DNA from: Ginsengibacter sp963792025
GTDB lineage: Bacteria > Bacteroidota > Bacteroidia > Chitinophagales > Chitinophagaceae
Reading direction: 5' to 3'
Length of the DNA: 64,000 nucleotides
Assembly: GCA_963792025.1 (NCBI GenBank)
Contig: CAWBUS010000003.1
Span: 248,001-312,000, forward strand
Numbering within the stretch: position 1 is the first letter of the stretch; each line of letters opens with the position of its first letter. Below, one piece after another: positions 44,653-54,109 of this stretch. The position numbers were made by a program, and so were the translations under genes. The notes under the pieces are model-generated. The model did not search any database and had not been told where the DNA came from. It saw only the letters and a program-made list of their open reading frames with translations.

Positions 44653-45477
44653 ATGAAACGATTGCTATTGATAATTCTTGTTGCCACTATAACTACTTCT
44701 TTTAATAAAAAAGAAATTACCTGGACAGCCATTGGCGACTCTATTACTTATTTAAATGAACACCAGGATGAAACTGCCAACCGCATTACAAAAGGCTACA
44801 TGACAAGGGTTACGGAAAAATTGTCCAATATTCGTTACATAAACCAGGGACACAATGGATGGACATCTGGCGGTATTGCAAAAGAAATAGATAGTCTCGG
44901 ACTTACGAAAACCGACGTGTATTCTGTATTTCTTGGAACGAACGACTGGTGGGCGGGAAGGCCGTTAGGAACAATTTCAGATTATAAAAATAATACTGGT
45001 AATAATACAGTTTACGGTTCATTTCGAATCATTATTAATAAACTTCGTAATCTTAATGAATATGCGAAGATTATTCTTATAACACCCATGCAGCGATTGG
45101 ATTTTGTATACATTAATGATATGAAAAATAATGCATGGGGATCGTATAAAGCGAAAAACGGTCAAATGCTTTCTCAATTCGCAGATGCCGTTATTGCCAT
45201 TGCAAAGTATGAACATCTTGATGTTGTTGACCTCTACTATAAAAGCGGAATGAACTATACAAATCTTGTTAACTATAAGCGCTTGAAAGATCCGAAAACG
45301 GGTGTGTACAAAAAATATGTTTATCCGGATTTTATAGGCATTCCATTTAATCCAGAAACCGACGAGTACCCGTATCCGGTAGATGCCATTAATATGACGT
45401 TTGATGGTTTGCACCCTTCCGACAAAGGCTTTGCCATTATTGCAAAGATGCTCGTAAAAATTATGAAAAAGTATTAG
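44653..45477 (+). CDS. Secreted SGNH/GDSL hydrolase
   Basis: A 274-residue exported hydrolase from ATG 44653 (signal RLLLIILVATITTSF). SGNH signature order: block I AIGDSIT with S30; block II G (NQGHNGWTSGG); block III GTNDWW with the oxyanion Asn; block V DGLHPSDKG with catalytic Asp and His. SGNH enzymes deacylate carbohydrates or esters; adjacency to a GH20 enzyme suggests an acetylxylan- or GlcNAc-deacylating role in polysaccharide degradation, which is inference. Single-gene unit. Confidence 0.85.
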   Translation: MKRLLLIILVATITTSFNKKEITWTAIGDSITYLNEHQDETANRITKGYMTRVTEKLSNIRYINQGHNGWTSGGIAKEIDSLGLTKTDVYSVFLGTNDWWAGRPLGTISDYKNNTGNNTVYGSFRIIINKLRNLNEYAKIILITPMQRLDFVYINDMKNNAWGSYKAKNGQMLSQFADAVIAIAKYEHLDVVDLYYKSGMNYTNLVNYKRLKDPKTGVYKKYVYPDFIGIPFNPETDEYPYPVDAINMTFDGLHPSDKGFAIIAKMLVKIMKKY

Positions 45478-45565
45478 GGTTTGATTTATGACAATACTTA
45501 AGAAATAGATAAAAACCTCACGAGTTTATTCGCCATGTAGCTGTAATAGAATGAGCAGTCCTTAT

Positions 45566-46339
45566 TTAATAGCTAAGTGTTTTTACCGAATCCATGTTGT
45601 CACCCAAAACTTCAAGTTCCATGGGGTCTGCGGGAAATGCCGTTTGTTTTAATTCCTTCCCGAAGGCATCAATTTTTTGCAACCCATCAGCATTATTAAA
45701 TGAAGATTTAATAGGAAACTTTACAAGAAAAGAACCGCTTTGAGATAGAGATACAATAAGGCTGACACCTCCATCTGGCGCGAAAAATCCACTTGACACC
45801 AGGTAATTATAAATAGTATCGGTTTTGGCTGCGCTAATATTTTTTGAATAATAGAATGTGTTGTTATTGTAATTTTTTTTATCCATCTGTTCTAATTCAT
45901 GCGATAAATCTACCTGGGGTATAACCGATTGTGCATAGGGAATCGTCTTTATATCTTTAAAATATTCATCGGTATAAATAACATCTACAGGCATGTTGTT
46001 AAATACATCTTTACTCATGGCGGCGCCTATAATTTCAAAGCTTTTGTCTATATCGGCAACTGTGTCTACGGCCTTTTTGTCTACAACGAAACGTGCCTGG
46101 ATGCGGCCGTTATTTTTGGTTATTTGTACGGATCTGGTCTTGTCATCCTTTTGAAAATACTCAGCATCGGTAAGAAATTTTCCAACAGCTTTTGCATCGG
46201 CTTCCGTTAGGCTATCGCCTTTGTAATAGACTTCACCATGGTTCCCTTCAAAGGTAACCTTGTGGCCGTACCCGTTACAGGAAGCTAATATAATGGCCAA
46301 ACTGAATGCTGCAAATAATTGTATAAGCTTTAATTTCAT
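45566..46339 (-). CDS. Lipoprotein of unknown function
   Basis: A 257-residue lipoprotein (signal LAIILASC, Cys about 21). It reads as a conserved repetitive beta-rich protein (VTFEGNHGEVYYKGDSLTEADAKAVGKFLTDAEYFQKDDKTRSVQITKNNGRIQARFVVDKKAVDTVADIDK; GSFLVKFPIKSSF), pattern resembling DUF4136-like or periplasmic adaptor relatives, not assignable by me. Upstream of it, after an R3 repeat fragment, lies the pseudogene of a branching enzyme. Confidence 0.55.
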   Translation of the reverse strand: MKLKLIQLFAAFSLAIILASCNGYGHKVTFEGNHGEVYYKGDSLTEADAKAVGKFLTDAEYFQKDDKTRSVQITKNNGRIQARFVVDKKAVDTVADIDKSFEIIGAAMSKDVFNNMPVDVIYTDEYFKDIKTIPYAQSVIPQVDLSHELEQMDKKNYNNNTFYYSKNISAAKTDTIYNYLVSSGFFAPDGGVSLIVSLSQSGSFLVKFPIKSSFNNADGLQKIDAFGKELKQTAFPADPMELEVLGDNMDSVKTLSY

Positions 46340-46529
46340 AATGAACTTGTTTTGTTTTAATCCTAAGGCTTCCCAAAATAGAAATAATCGTTTAACCTCG
46401 CAATACTCAGTTTGACGTAGGCTTTTGCTGCAGTGAAAAGTAAGTCCATCTTGCGGGGAATGTTGCCGCGAAAAAAGATTACTTTTTTACGATGTGGTAC
46501 ATTTGTGACATATAGAAAAAATTTAAGGG

Positions 46530-46578
46530 CGTAATTCGCATAGCCTTATGCGTTAGTTAGTTTCCCGAAGGGAACGAA
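46530..46578. repeat. R3 repeat, short copy
   Basis: Core TTCGCATAGCCTTATGCGTTAGTTAG followed by a TTCCCGAAGGGAA hairpin, in the gap 46340-46641 (no gene). Confidence 0.5.
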
Positions 46579-46641
46579 TGGTATCGGGCTTAAAAAATAT
46601 ATTATCCTGCTATCGCCAGGACCTTGCCGCTAACCTGCACA

Positions 46642-48647
46642 TCATTCCTTTTTTTTCAACACCAATGCAGTTCTGTTGGTAAGATAGATACTTACAAATT
46701 GATATTCATCTGTTGGATAATCAATGGTGTCGTCCACTCTGCTCAAATCCGCCAAATTCCTTTTTATCGGAATTGAGTATTATGGAATAGATGCCCTCTT
46801 CCGGCGCCCATAATTTATAACCGAAAATGGAATTACCAGTGCTGAAATTGAAGACAAAAATGAGTTTATTTTTTTCAAAAATGATTACCTTGTTCGCAGT
46901 ATCCATGTTAAGTTGTCTTGCCGGCAATGCACTTAGTATGTTATGTTCTTTTACCATGGCAAGCATGGCTTTATCCCAGTTAGCCAAGATATTTATATTT
47001 AAGGTCTTCGCGGTCTGCCAGCGACCATTGCCTTCTTGCATATTGATGGCTCCAGTTATTTCCTTCCCTTGGAAAGTCAACCCATTCGGGATGCCCAAAT
47101 TCATTACCTATAAAATTAAGGTAGCCTTCACCACCCAGGCTTATGGTTACAAGGCGAATCATTTTATGCAGTGCAATACCACGGTCAATAACGAGGTTAG
47201 GGTCATGTAACCTGCATTTGAAAATACATTTCCTTATCCATCAGCCAGAAGGCAATTGTCTTATCCCCTACCAGCGCCTGGTCGTGAGATTCTGCATAGG
47301 CAATTGTTTTTTCACCGGCCCGGCGGTTGATCAATATGTTCCACATTTCATGTATATCCCAGTCTTCATCTGCTTTCTCTTTAAGTGTTTTTATCCAGTA
47401 GTCGGGTAAACCCATGCCCAGCCTGAAATCAAATCCTACTCCTCCTTCTTCCGGCTTACGGCACAAGCCCGGCATACCACTTACATCTTCGGCAATCGAA
47501 ATAGAATCCTTCTTAAATTCATGTATAACGGCATTGGCTAGTTGCAAATAAGTAACAGCATCCCAATCTACCTCGTAAAAATATTTATCATAATGGTCAA
47601 ACGAAGTATGCCCATGATGAAAATAGAGCATGGAAGTAACTCCATCGAATCGATAGCCATCGAAATGAAATTCTTCGAGCCAATATCTTACATTGGAAAG
47701 AAGGAATTTTTTTACTTCCCATTTTCCATAGTCAAATAATTTTGAATCCCATCCTTCATGATACCCCCTTCCGCCGCGGTGAAAATACTGGTTGTCGGAG
47801 CCATCAAATTCATCAGCCCCTCGGCAAAATTTTTCACTGCGTGAGAGTGAACAATATCCATAATAACGGTTATTCCCATACTATGAGCCTTGTTCACGAG
47901 ATACTTCAAATCTTCGGGTGTGCCAAACCGTGAGGAAGGTGCAAAGAAATTGGAAACATGGTAACCGAACGATCCATAATAAGGATGTTCCATTATTGCC
48001 ATCATTTGTATGGCATTGTATCCGCCGTTCTTAATTCTTGGTAAAATATTATCTGCAAATTCCCGGTAAGTGCCCACGCCTTCAAATTCCTGTGCCATAC
48101 CCACATGACATTCATAAATGATAGGCTGTTTAACATTTTCAGCAGGGCTAAATGTATTATCGGTCCATTCGAAAGGCTCAGGAAACCATAGATGACCAGA
48201 GAAATCGTACGTCTGCGGGTCCTGTATTACTTTACGCATATAAGCCGGTATCCTGTCGTGGGAACCATTGCCCGCCTGCACATGCACTTTAATTTTGCTG
48301 CCATGTATAAAAGTGGATTTATATTCTTCGTAAGGCAGAAATATTTCCCAGTCGCCGTTTTTATTTCTTTCCAGCGGATGCGAATACCTGTCCCACCCGT
48401 TGAAATCACCGGTCAAAAAAAGATGATGCGCATTGGGCGCCCATTCCCGGTAAGTCCATCCATTTTTTTCATTATCAAAGTTTACTCCATAATAATAATG
48501 CCCTTTGGCAAAATTGAGTAAGCTTCCTTCTGCCTCTTCAATTTCATCTCTTGCTCTCAGGTAACGCTGGTAGCGCTTACCCAGATCATGGGCGTAAGGT
48601 GACAACCAGGGATCTTCTTTAACTATTGAGAGCATTTCTATATTCAA
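46642..48647 (-). pseudogene. glgB: glgB-like 1,4-alpha-glucan branching enzyme, four frameshifts
   Basis: The locus encodes an entire GH13 branching enzyme of the eukaryote-like type, but in four frames. Segments in order: CBM48-plus-barrel start (48647-47820), barrel with FDGYRFDGVTSM, SIAEDVSGMPGL and ESHDQALVG (47819-47206; nucleophile, acid/base and third Asp regions present), then YLNFIGNEFGHPEWVDFPREGN (to about 46983), then KYKYLANWDKAMLAMVKEH... (to about 46740), then SRVDDTIDYPTDEYQFVSIYLTNRTALVLKK to stop at 46642. Breaks lie at about 47817-47820 (one base missing in a short G run), 47203-47206, 46983 and 46740, each a single-base indel. The protein signature is otherwise well kept, arguing for recent decay or sequencing error. 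Confidence 0.85.
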
Positions 48648-48836
48648 AGCATTTGTTTTAGATATTCTAAGTTAACATCTTTTACCGCCGCGTACAATCT
48701 TTTTTACCGGTGTACTTGCTTAACCATTCTAATGTTTGCAATAATTACAGGTCTTATAAAAATAAATGAAGAACCAGGCGGCATTGACCATGCATTAATT
48801 TAATAATAACAGATCAAGGAATGAAATCCTTAAACA

Positions 48837-48862
48837 CGCAACGTCCCGCGAAGGGACGTCAC
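48837..48862. terminator. Hairpin, possible terminator
   Basis: Stem ACGTCCC-GCGAA-GGGACGT at 48841-48859 between the branching enzyme and DUF805 loci. An A-run follows on the plus strand (CACAGAAAAAAAA), so it is weak as a terminator in either direction. Confidence 0.3.
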
Positions 48863-48899
48863 AGAAAAAAAATATTCAGAATGGCAATCAATGCAGGCC

Positions 48900-49260
48900 C
48901 TAATTATTGCCAATCATATCAATTTCATCCTGCATTTCAGGTCTTTTAGGATCGGGGCCGTATTCGTTTGGCCCCACATTGCCGTCTGTGAACGCCAATA
49001 TCAAATTATAGATGGGAATTAAAATGTACCAGCCGCTTTTACCCACATCGTGCATTCTTCTTACACCAACAGCAATGCCGGGAACAATAACTACTAAATC
49101 ATAAACCGTTGCCAGGAGAGGCATACCTATTGCTGCACACTGTATAATACAGTGTCAGGTACACTATTATATTGAAAAGTACAAAGTACCAGTACTCACT
49201 TCTTCTTGCCCTGCCGTTAAATGTAGCATAGTTCTTAAGAACGTTTAAATAATAATTCAT
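48900..49260 (-). pseudogene. DUF805 membrane protein, one frameshift
   Basis: The N-terminal part, from ATG 49258-49260, reads MNYYLNVLKNYATFNGRARRSEYWYFVLFNIIVYLTLYY, a textbook DUF805 start (SGRARRSEYW.F.LFN). The C-terminal part in a second frame reads MPLLATVYDLVVIVPGIAVGVRRMHDVGKSGWYILIPIYN...LAFTDGNVGPNEYGPDPK, the DUF805 tail (RRLHD.GKSGWW.L; GPNRYGPDP). The frames differ by one base, with the shift at about 49125-49160. DUF805 proteins are four-helix membrane proteins of unknown function. Recent single-indel pseudogene or sequencing error. Confidence 0.75.
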
Positions 49261-49357
49261 AACCTTAGTTTTGGTTTAATTTTCCCTACTCGTTTGGCTT
49301 TTCGGAAACGCCCCCGCTTTTACTGTGGATACCGGTTACCATTTTGTTTCAAAAAAG

Positions 49358-49377
49358 AAGTTACCCTATAGTAACTT
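49358..49377. terminator. Hairpin upstream of DUF805
   Basis: AAGTTAC-CCTATA-GTAACTT followed by TTGTTG. In the gap 49261-49696, which has no gene apart from the N-terminal extension of the next frame. Confidence 0.3.
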
Positions 49378-49696
49378 TTGTTGCCTAAATATTAATTGAA
49401 TTTAATTGAGAACGAAAATCTTCGGTCTTTATTTTAGTCATGGCTTTATCATAAATAAATTTCGTTGTTTGAGATTAATAAGACATGCCTTCAATAAATT
49501 GTTCTCCCTCCATCACTGATCTCTTGATCAAAAAATAAACTCATCCCTCGCCACATAAAATGAAAAACCTGTGACTAAATGCAGTAACAACCGTGCTTTC
49601 ATGCGTCAATTGACCAGGATCTGCACAATATTTGTTCAATTTTCCTGTTATTACCCGGTAATAAACGGAACAACAGTTAAAACCATATTTTACTCT

Positions 49697-50581
49697 ATGA
49701 AAACAGATTTGAAAAATCTTCCTGCCATTTTGCTACTCGCTTCTGCAATTTTTATGTTGATGCTGTCCTGCAAGAAAGACAACAATTCATCGGCTTCATC
49801 TTCCACAGTGAGCAACACTTCCGCAGCTAACATGAGCAGCAACGCCGCAACCGCTGACAATTCGTATGACGACGCCTTCGGTGTTGCACTCCAAACCGGC
49901 AATGATAACGGACTTGATATTATGATGCAAAGGACAGGCCATTCAACCGTACCAGTAGGGATCGCGGGCACCTATTATTGCGCCAATGTATCTGTTTCCG
50001 GCAGCTCATTTCCCGTAACCGTTACCGTGGATTTCGGCGCAGGATGCAAAAGCGCTGACAGTGTTACCCGGTCGGGCTCCATTACCTATGTGTTTTCCGG
50101 TCGGTTGAGTACTCCGGGAACAACCATTACTGCTACATTCAATAATTATATGGTGAATGGACATAAGCTCAACGGGACTTACACCATTGCTAACACAACT
50201 ACAAACATCAACTCACCCCAATTAACAACTACCGTTAGTAACGGTAATATTGTTTTCCCCGGTGATACTTCCTATTCATTTTCGGGTACAAAAACCATTT
50301 CACTTGCGGGCGGCAGCGTAGCAGATGTATCCAGCCTTGTGTTTAATGTTACCGGCCATTACCAGGTCGGCAGTTCGTATGGCGATTCAATTTCGGCGAC
50401 TATTACAACACCGCTTGAAAAGAAAGTATCCTGCCCTCATATTGACCAGGGAGTTGTTTCTTTTACCTATACGAAAAATACTGCCAGCGTAAACGGTACG
50501 CTCGATTATGGAAATGGCACCTGCGATGACCAGGCCCTTATAACTATTGGATCCTTTACAGAAACGATAACTATTAAATAG
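49697..50581 (+). CDS. Lipoprotein of unknown function
   Basis: From ATG 49697 (chosen for signal ILLLASAIFMLMLSCKK) the product has 294 residues. The mature N-terminus is Ser/Asn/Thr-rich (NNSSASSSTVSNTSAANMSSNAATADN), then a beta-rich domain with repeated TTT.TST-like strands (FPVTVTVDFGAGCKSADSVTRSGSITYVFSGRLSTPGTTITATFNNYMVNGHKLNGTYTIANTTTN). The pattern is like Bacteroidota secreted proteins (choice-of-anchor type) with YVFSGRLSTPG...A-TFNNY. Function unknown. Confidence 0.7.
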   Translation: MKTDLKNLPAILLLASAIFMLMLSCKKDNNSSASSSTVSNTSAANMSSNAATADNSYDDAFGVALQTGNDNGLDIMMQRTGHSTVPVGIAGTYYCANVSVSGSSFPVTVTVDFGAGCKSADSVTRSGSITYVFSGRLSTPGTTITATFNNYMVNGHKLNGTYTIANTTTNINSPQLTTTVSNGNIVFPGDTSYSFSGTKTISLAGGSVADVSSLVFNVTGHYQVGSSYGDSISATITTPLEKKVSCPHIDQGVVSFTYTKNTASVNGTLDYGNGTCDDQALITIGSFTETITIK

Positions 50582-50605
50582 CTCAACCCATTATTTTTAA
50601 ATGTT

Positions 50606-50632
50606 AACGGGCGCTTTGGCGCCCTTTTTGTT
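50606..50632 (+). terminator. Rho-independent terminator
   Basis: GGGCGC-TTT-GGCGCCC stem followed by TTTTTG, right after the 49697-50581 lipoprotein gene. Confidence 0.85.
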
Positions 50633-50724
50633 TTGAATAGTTACCGACAACACTGTGCAGCCGTAATCTAACGGTAAGCGTAGCCTGAGTTACAATTACG
50701 TAACCCTTTAACATCTGCAGGCCA

Positions 50725-50997
50725 TTATTCGTCACGATCTTCTTCAAGATCGTTGTGATCATCGCCGCCGATGCTGTAATAATTATTTTCTTCGTCTTCT
50801 TCACCCATGTTCTCATCCGCATCATCCAGTTCTGCTCCGGGAACATCAAGGCCCGCCCCGGAATTCTCTGATTCATCATCTTCAAAATGTTCTTCTTTTT
50901 CCTTGCTATAAATATCATCTTCCGCCTTATAAATGGGTAAAGGGAATTTTTCATCTTCAACAGAACGGTCTTTTGATTTTTTCATTTTGCTGCTCAT
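50725..50997 (-). CDS. Small acidic conserved protein
   Basis: A 90-residue strongly acidic protein from ATG 50995-50997 (a second Met three codons earlier is possible): SSKMKKSKDRSVEDEKFPLPIYKAEDDIYSKEKEEHFEDDE...DDADENMGEEDEENNYYSIGGDDHNDLEED. The pattern, with its EENNYYSLGGDNHNDLDED ending, recurs as a conserved small protein in Chitinophagaceae by my recollection. Possibly a surface-charge or ion-binding protein; function unknown. Codon usage looks normal for the region. Confidence 0.75.
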   Translation of the reverse strand: MSSKMKKSKDRSVEDEKFPLPIYKAEDDIYSKEKEEHFEDDESENSGAGLDVPGAELDDADENMGEEDEENNYYSIGGDDHNDLEEDRDE

Positions 50998-51083
50998 ACC
51001 TATCACATTTTATGTTTAAAAAAATTGTTCATTTAACCTACATCAAAAACTTTGCCTCATAATCATTTATTATATTTACTTCC

Positions 51084-52151
51084 ATGAATAAAATGGTTAC
51101 CTGCGTACTGCTTTTGGCGGGCATATCTACACAAATAACGGCCCAAAAGTACTATAACCAAACAGAAGGAGATTTTTATATAAAAGAATTTCCTTTTGAA
51201 GACAGCAGTCACAACCTTGCATTGTTAAAGCTGCACTACATTACTCTTGGTAATCCTGTTAAAGACAGTAAAGGCATCGTTACAAATGCTGTTCTTATAA
51301 TGCACGGCACTGGCAGCAACAGCCGTGGTTTCCTGGGTAAGCAGTTTGGCGGGTTGCTGTTTGGTGCAGGACAACTGCTGGATGCGCACCGCTACTACAT
51401 CATCCTTCCAGATGATATCGGCCACGGCAAAAGTGGCAAACCAAGCGACAGCCTGCATATGCGGTTTCCAAACTACACCTATGACGATATGGTAAGAGCT
51501 GAACATAGGCTGGTTGCTGAACATTTAAAAATCAACCATCTCCGGCTTGTGATGGGCACATCTATGGGCGCCATGCACACGTGGATGTGGGGTTATATGT
51601 ATCCCGCCTTTATGGATGCACTGTTGCCGCTGGCCAGTTTACCCGTTGCTATCTCCGGCCGTAACAGGATGATGCGAGAGATGGCCATCTATTTGATAGA
51701 AAATGATACCGCCTGGCAAAACGGGGAATACAAAACACCGCCAGCGCTCGGACTTAGTGGTGCAGGCAGCAGCCTGTTTTTTATGAACAGCAGTCCTTAT
51801 CATCTTCAACAACAGGCTCCTACCCGTAATGCCGCAGATTCTTTGGTTCAGAAGCTGGAAAGCGGTTACCAACATATGGACGCTAACGATCTTATTTACC
51901 AGCTTCAATCTTCACGTAATTACGATCCTTCGCCATACCTGCGGATAATAAAGGCGCCCTTGTTTGCTATCAACTCCGCTGACGATCAGATAAACCCACC
52001 CGAACTGGGTATTATGGAACGTTATATAAAACAAGTTTCCAAGGGAAGATATATCCTAATCCCTTTCAGTCCGCAAACACAGGGGCACGGCACTAACTCT
52101 TTGCCTGCGGTTTGGGGTAATTATTTGAAGGACCTGTTAAATACTAAATAG
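51084..52151 (+). CDS. Secreted alpha/beta hydrolase (homoserine acetyltransferase-like)
   Basis: A 355-residue exported hydrolase (signal MVTCVLLLAGISTQITA). Alpha/beta fold: LIMHGTGSNSRGFLGKQFGG, LPDDIGHGKSGKPSD, nucleophile elbow MGTSMGAMHTWMWG with S160, Asp in INSADDQINPP and His in TQGHGTNSL. The arrangement (HGTGS...GPSQ-like... GTSMG) follows the MetX/homoserine acetyltransferase branch rather than lipases, but substrate is uncertain; secretion argues for ester or peptide hydrolysis. Single unit. Confidence 0.85.
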   Translation: MNKMVTCVLLLAGISTQITAQKYYNQTEGDFYIKEFPFEDSSHNLALLKLHYITLGNPVKDSKGIVTNAVLIMHGTGSNSRGFLGKQFGGLLFGAGQLLDAHRYYIILPDDIGHGKSGKPSDSLHMRFPNYTYDDMVRAEHRLVAEHLKINHLRLVMGTSMGAMHTWMWGYMYPAFMDALLPLASLPVAISGRNRMMREMAIYLIENDTAWQNGEYKTPPALGLSGAGSSLFFMNSSPYHLQQQAPTRNAADSLVQKLESGYQHMDANDLIYQLQSSRNYDPSPYLRIIKAPLFAINSADDQINPPELGIMERYIKQVSKGRYILIPFSPQTQGHGTNSLPAVWGNYLKDLLNTK

Positions 52152-52167
52152 ATGTTGGAAAGCTGTT

Positions 52168-52210
52168 TATCGCGAGCCTGTCGCATATCCTTTTGCGTTA
52201 GCTTGGGTTA
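52168..52210. repeat. R3 repeat, short copy
   Basis: TTTATCGCGAGCCTGTCGCATATCCTTTTGCGTTAGCTTGGGTT matches the R3 core, between two genes with 121 bp of intergenic DNA. Confidence 0.5.
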
Positions 52211-52273
52211 TAATCAACCTGACTTTGCATGAAGGAGGTTAGTTATCGTTTAGCACACGCCGTTAGTGTCGCC

Positions 52274-53053
52274 TTATTCAAACTGCTTAAGATAATAGTT
52301 TGTGAATATATAGCTTGCTGTAGTAATAACGCCGCTGTGTAAATGGTACCAGGGGTTTATGTTCTCGTCATAAGGGTTGCTCAAAATATAAATGGATTGT
52401 GCAGGCATATAGCCTTCTGCCATTTTATACACCTTGCTTTTATCCGGCGCAGTTGCCTCATCAATAATTATGCAGGTATGGCCAGGGCTTCCGGGTATAA
52501 TAATTACAGTTCCCACTGTAAACGAATTAGCCGGATGCAATTCTTTGCAAAGGGATACGGTATTAGCATAGTCAAATACAATGTTTAGATAACTTCTTAA
52601 TGTGGCATGATTTTTTTCGCAAGCCGATACTCTTATCCACTTTACCGTATTGCCATACACCTTTGGACGCAGGCCGCTGCAATACATATTCCAGGAATAA
52701 AACTGGCCGCTGCAAAAGTGAAAACCGATCTCATCATACCGCTTTTGTGCAAATAAATATTCAGAACGCAACCGTATTAAGGCGTCGGCACATTGTTGCA
52801 GGTCGGCGCTACCTACATCATAATTAATAATAGCAACGTGCTTGGATTGATTGCCTATTGCCTTACCGGTATAATCCAGGATGGGCACATCTTTTACCGG
52901 AAGGTGTTGTAAAAAATATTGCCAGGAATCAACTGCAAAGGTATCGGAAACCAGGTGAGCTTTTATTATCTGCGCCCGGGGCGTGTGTTGCCGGGTGCCA
53001 TTTTCGCCATTAAAAAACCATGCGCTAATAACTGCTAACAACAGAAGTCTCAT
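52274..53053 (-). CDS. DUF4846 protein, exported
   Basis: From ATG 53051-53053 the product has 259 residues with a signal peptide (RLLLLAVISAWFF). DUF4846 pattern: WQYFLQHLPVKDVPILDYTGKAIGNQSKHVAIINYDVGSADLQQCADALIRLRSEYLFAQKRYDEIGFHFCSGQFYSWNMYCSGLRPKV... and AEGYMPAQSIYILSNPYDENINPWYHLHSG. DUF4846 members are reported as transglycosylase-like or peptidoglycan-related; I infer an envelope role. Isolated. Confidence 0.8.
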   Translation of the reverse strand: MRLLLLAVISAWFFNGENGTRQHTPRAQIIKAHLVSDTFAVDSWQYFLQHLPVKDVPILDYTGKAIGNQSKHVAIINYDVGSADLQQCADALIRLRSEYLFAQKRYDEIGFHFCSGQFYSWNMYCSGLRPKVYGNTVKWIRVSACEKNHATLRSYLNIVFDYANTVSLCKELHPANSFTVGTVIIIPGSPGHTCIIIDEATAPDKSKVYKMAEGYMPAQSIYILSNPYDENINPWYHLHSGVITTASYIFTNYYLKQFE

Positions 53054-53139
53054 GTAAATTTCCAAGTGAGATGATGGAAAATATAATTTCCATAAAAAAG
53101 ATAACGATCAGACTTAAGAATAAGAAAGGAAACAACTAC

Positions 53140-54102
53140 TTATGACGCATGCAAAGCGCCTGAAGCTACCGGTTTTATTTCAAGCTTTTCACACCATTGC
53201 AAAAAACTTTCATAAATATCATCCAGCGTGTTCTTCTGTTCAGGCGTAAGCTGAAATGCTGTAGCGCGGCTTATCGTTCTGACAGGTAATCCTCTTTTCT
53301 GCAAAAAATATTTGGCGCTCATCGGGTAAGCGTCATGGATCAAAGGATCCACACGTGTTATTTCAGATTGCAGCCATTCCACTGCTTCCTGTTGTTCCGG
53401 ATCGTTTGCGTTATCGCACATCCACGTCATGATCTCGGGATAAAAGTTTCCTGAAATAGATGACATTCCTCTAGCCCCGTTTTGCAAACTAAACACCGCA
53501 TTAGGTGTGTGTGCATCATAAAATTCCAAAACGGTATTATCTTTTATGGCATCAAGTTTCGCTTTTACATTGGAAGTTAAAATAGAGGTGTCTTTATGAT
53601 AAACAATACGGCCGCTATCCACCAGTTGTTTAAAAATATCTGCAGAAATAATTCTTTTATAAGGTGCGGGGCATTCATACATGCCGAGCGGTATGTTGCC
53701 TGTAAGCGAAAACATCTTGTCGAAATTTTGCAGCAGAATTTCATCAGGTTCTTCCACCTTCGCGAAGTGGCCGGTTATCATGATGACGGCATCAACGCCC
53801 GCATAATAAATCTTTTTAGTGAATTCGGCTTTATCTTCGAGTGTTAGCCCAAACGAACCGGTTGCAACAATGGGCACCCTTCCTTTTACATATTTTACCA
53901 CATGCCTCGTAAGTTCCAATCGTTCATCTTCAGAAATACTAAACATCTCGCTGCTAAGGCAGTTGGCAAAAAAACCCTTCACCCCTGCTGCCAGGTAAAA
54001 ATCAATGAGGGCGCTCACAGCATCAAGGTCAACCTTCGCTTTCAGGTTGAATGGTGTAATCATTACCGGAACAAATTTTTTATCGTCCATATCCTGCTTC
54101 AT
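53140..54102 (-). CDS. DapA-family aldolase/lyase (dihydrodipicolinate synthase family)
   Basis: A 320-residue class I aldolase of the DHDPS/NAL family: MITPFNLKAKVDLDAVSALIDFYLAAGVKGFFANCLSSEMFSISEDERLELTRHVVKYVKGRVPIVATGSFG, tyrosine in MYECPAPY (Y142) and Schiff-base lysine K170 (IVYHKDTSILTS). The lysine context VYHKDTS rather than IKDSSGD and the linked sodium symporter favour a sugar-acid or N-acylneuraminate-type lyase over lysine-biosynthetic DapA. It starts 7 bp after the symporter stop, so the two genes form an operon. Confidence 0.85.
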   Translation of the reverse strand: MKQDMDDKKFVPVMITPFNLKAKVDLDAVSALIDFYLAAGVKGFFANCLSSEMFSISEDERLELTRHVVKYVKGRVPIVATGSFGLTLEDKAEFTKKIYYAGVDAVIMITGHFAKVEEPDEILLQNFDKMFSLTGNIPLGMYECPAPYKRIISADIFKQLVDSGRIVYHKDTSILTSNVKAKLDAIKDNTVLEFYDAHTPNAVFSLQNGARGMSSISGNFYPEIMTWMCDNANDPEQQEAVEWLQSEITRVDPLIHDAYPMSAKYFLQKRGLPVRTISRATAFQLTPEQKNTLDDIYESFLQWCEKLEIKPVASGALHAS

Positions 54103-54109
54103 TTATAAG

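Noticed and set aside
47203..47631. 142-residue frame as an independent gene
   Set aside because: It is the middle of the glgB-like pseudogene and continues in sense with its flanks once frameshifts are corrected.
10519..52210. R3 repeats as integron attC sites
   Set aside because: GTTAGCC resembles R' core sites, but matching RYYYAAC ends are absent, genes lie in both orientations, and no integrase is seen; kept only as a dispersed repeat.
53140..54102. Assigning dapA as lysine-biosynthetic gene
   Set aside because: The lysine motif differs and the operon partner is a transporter; only family-level call kept.
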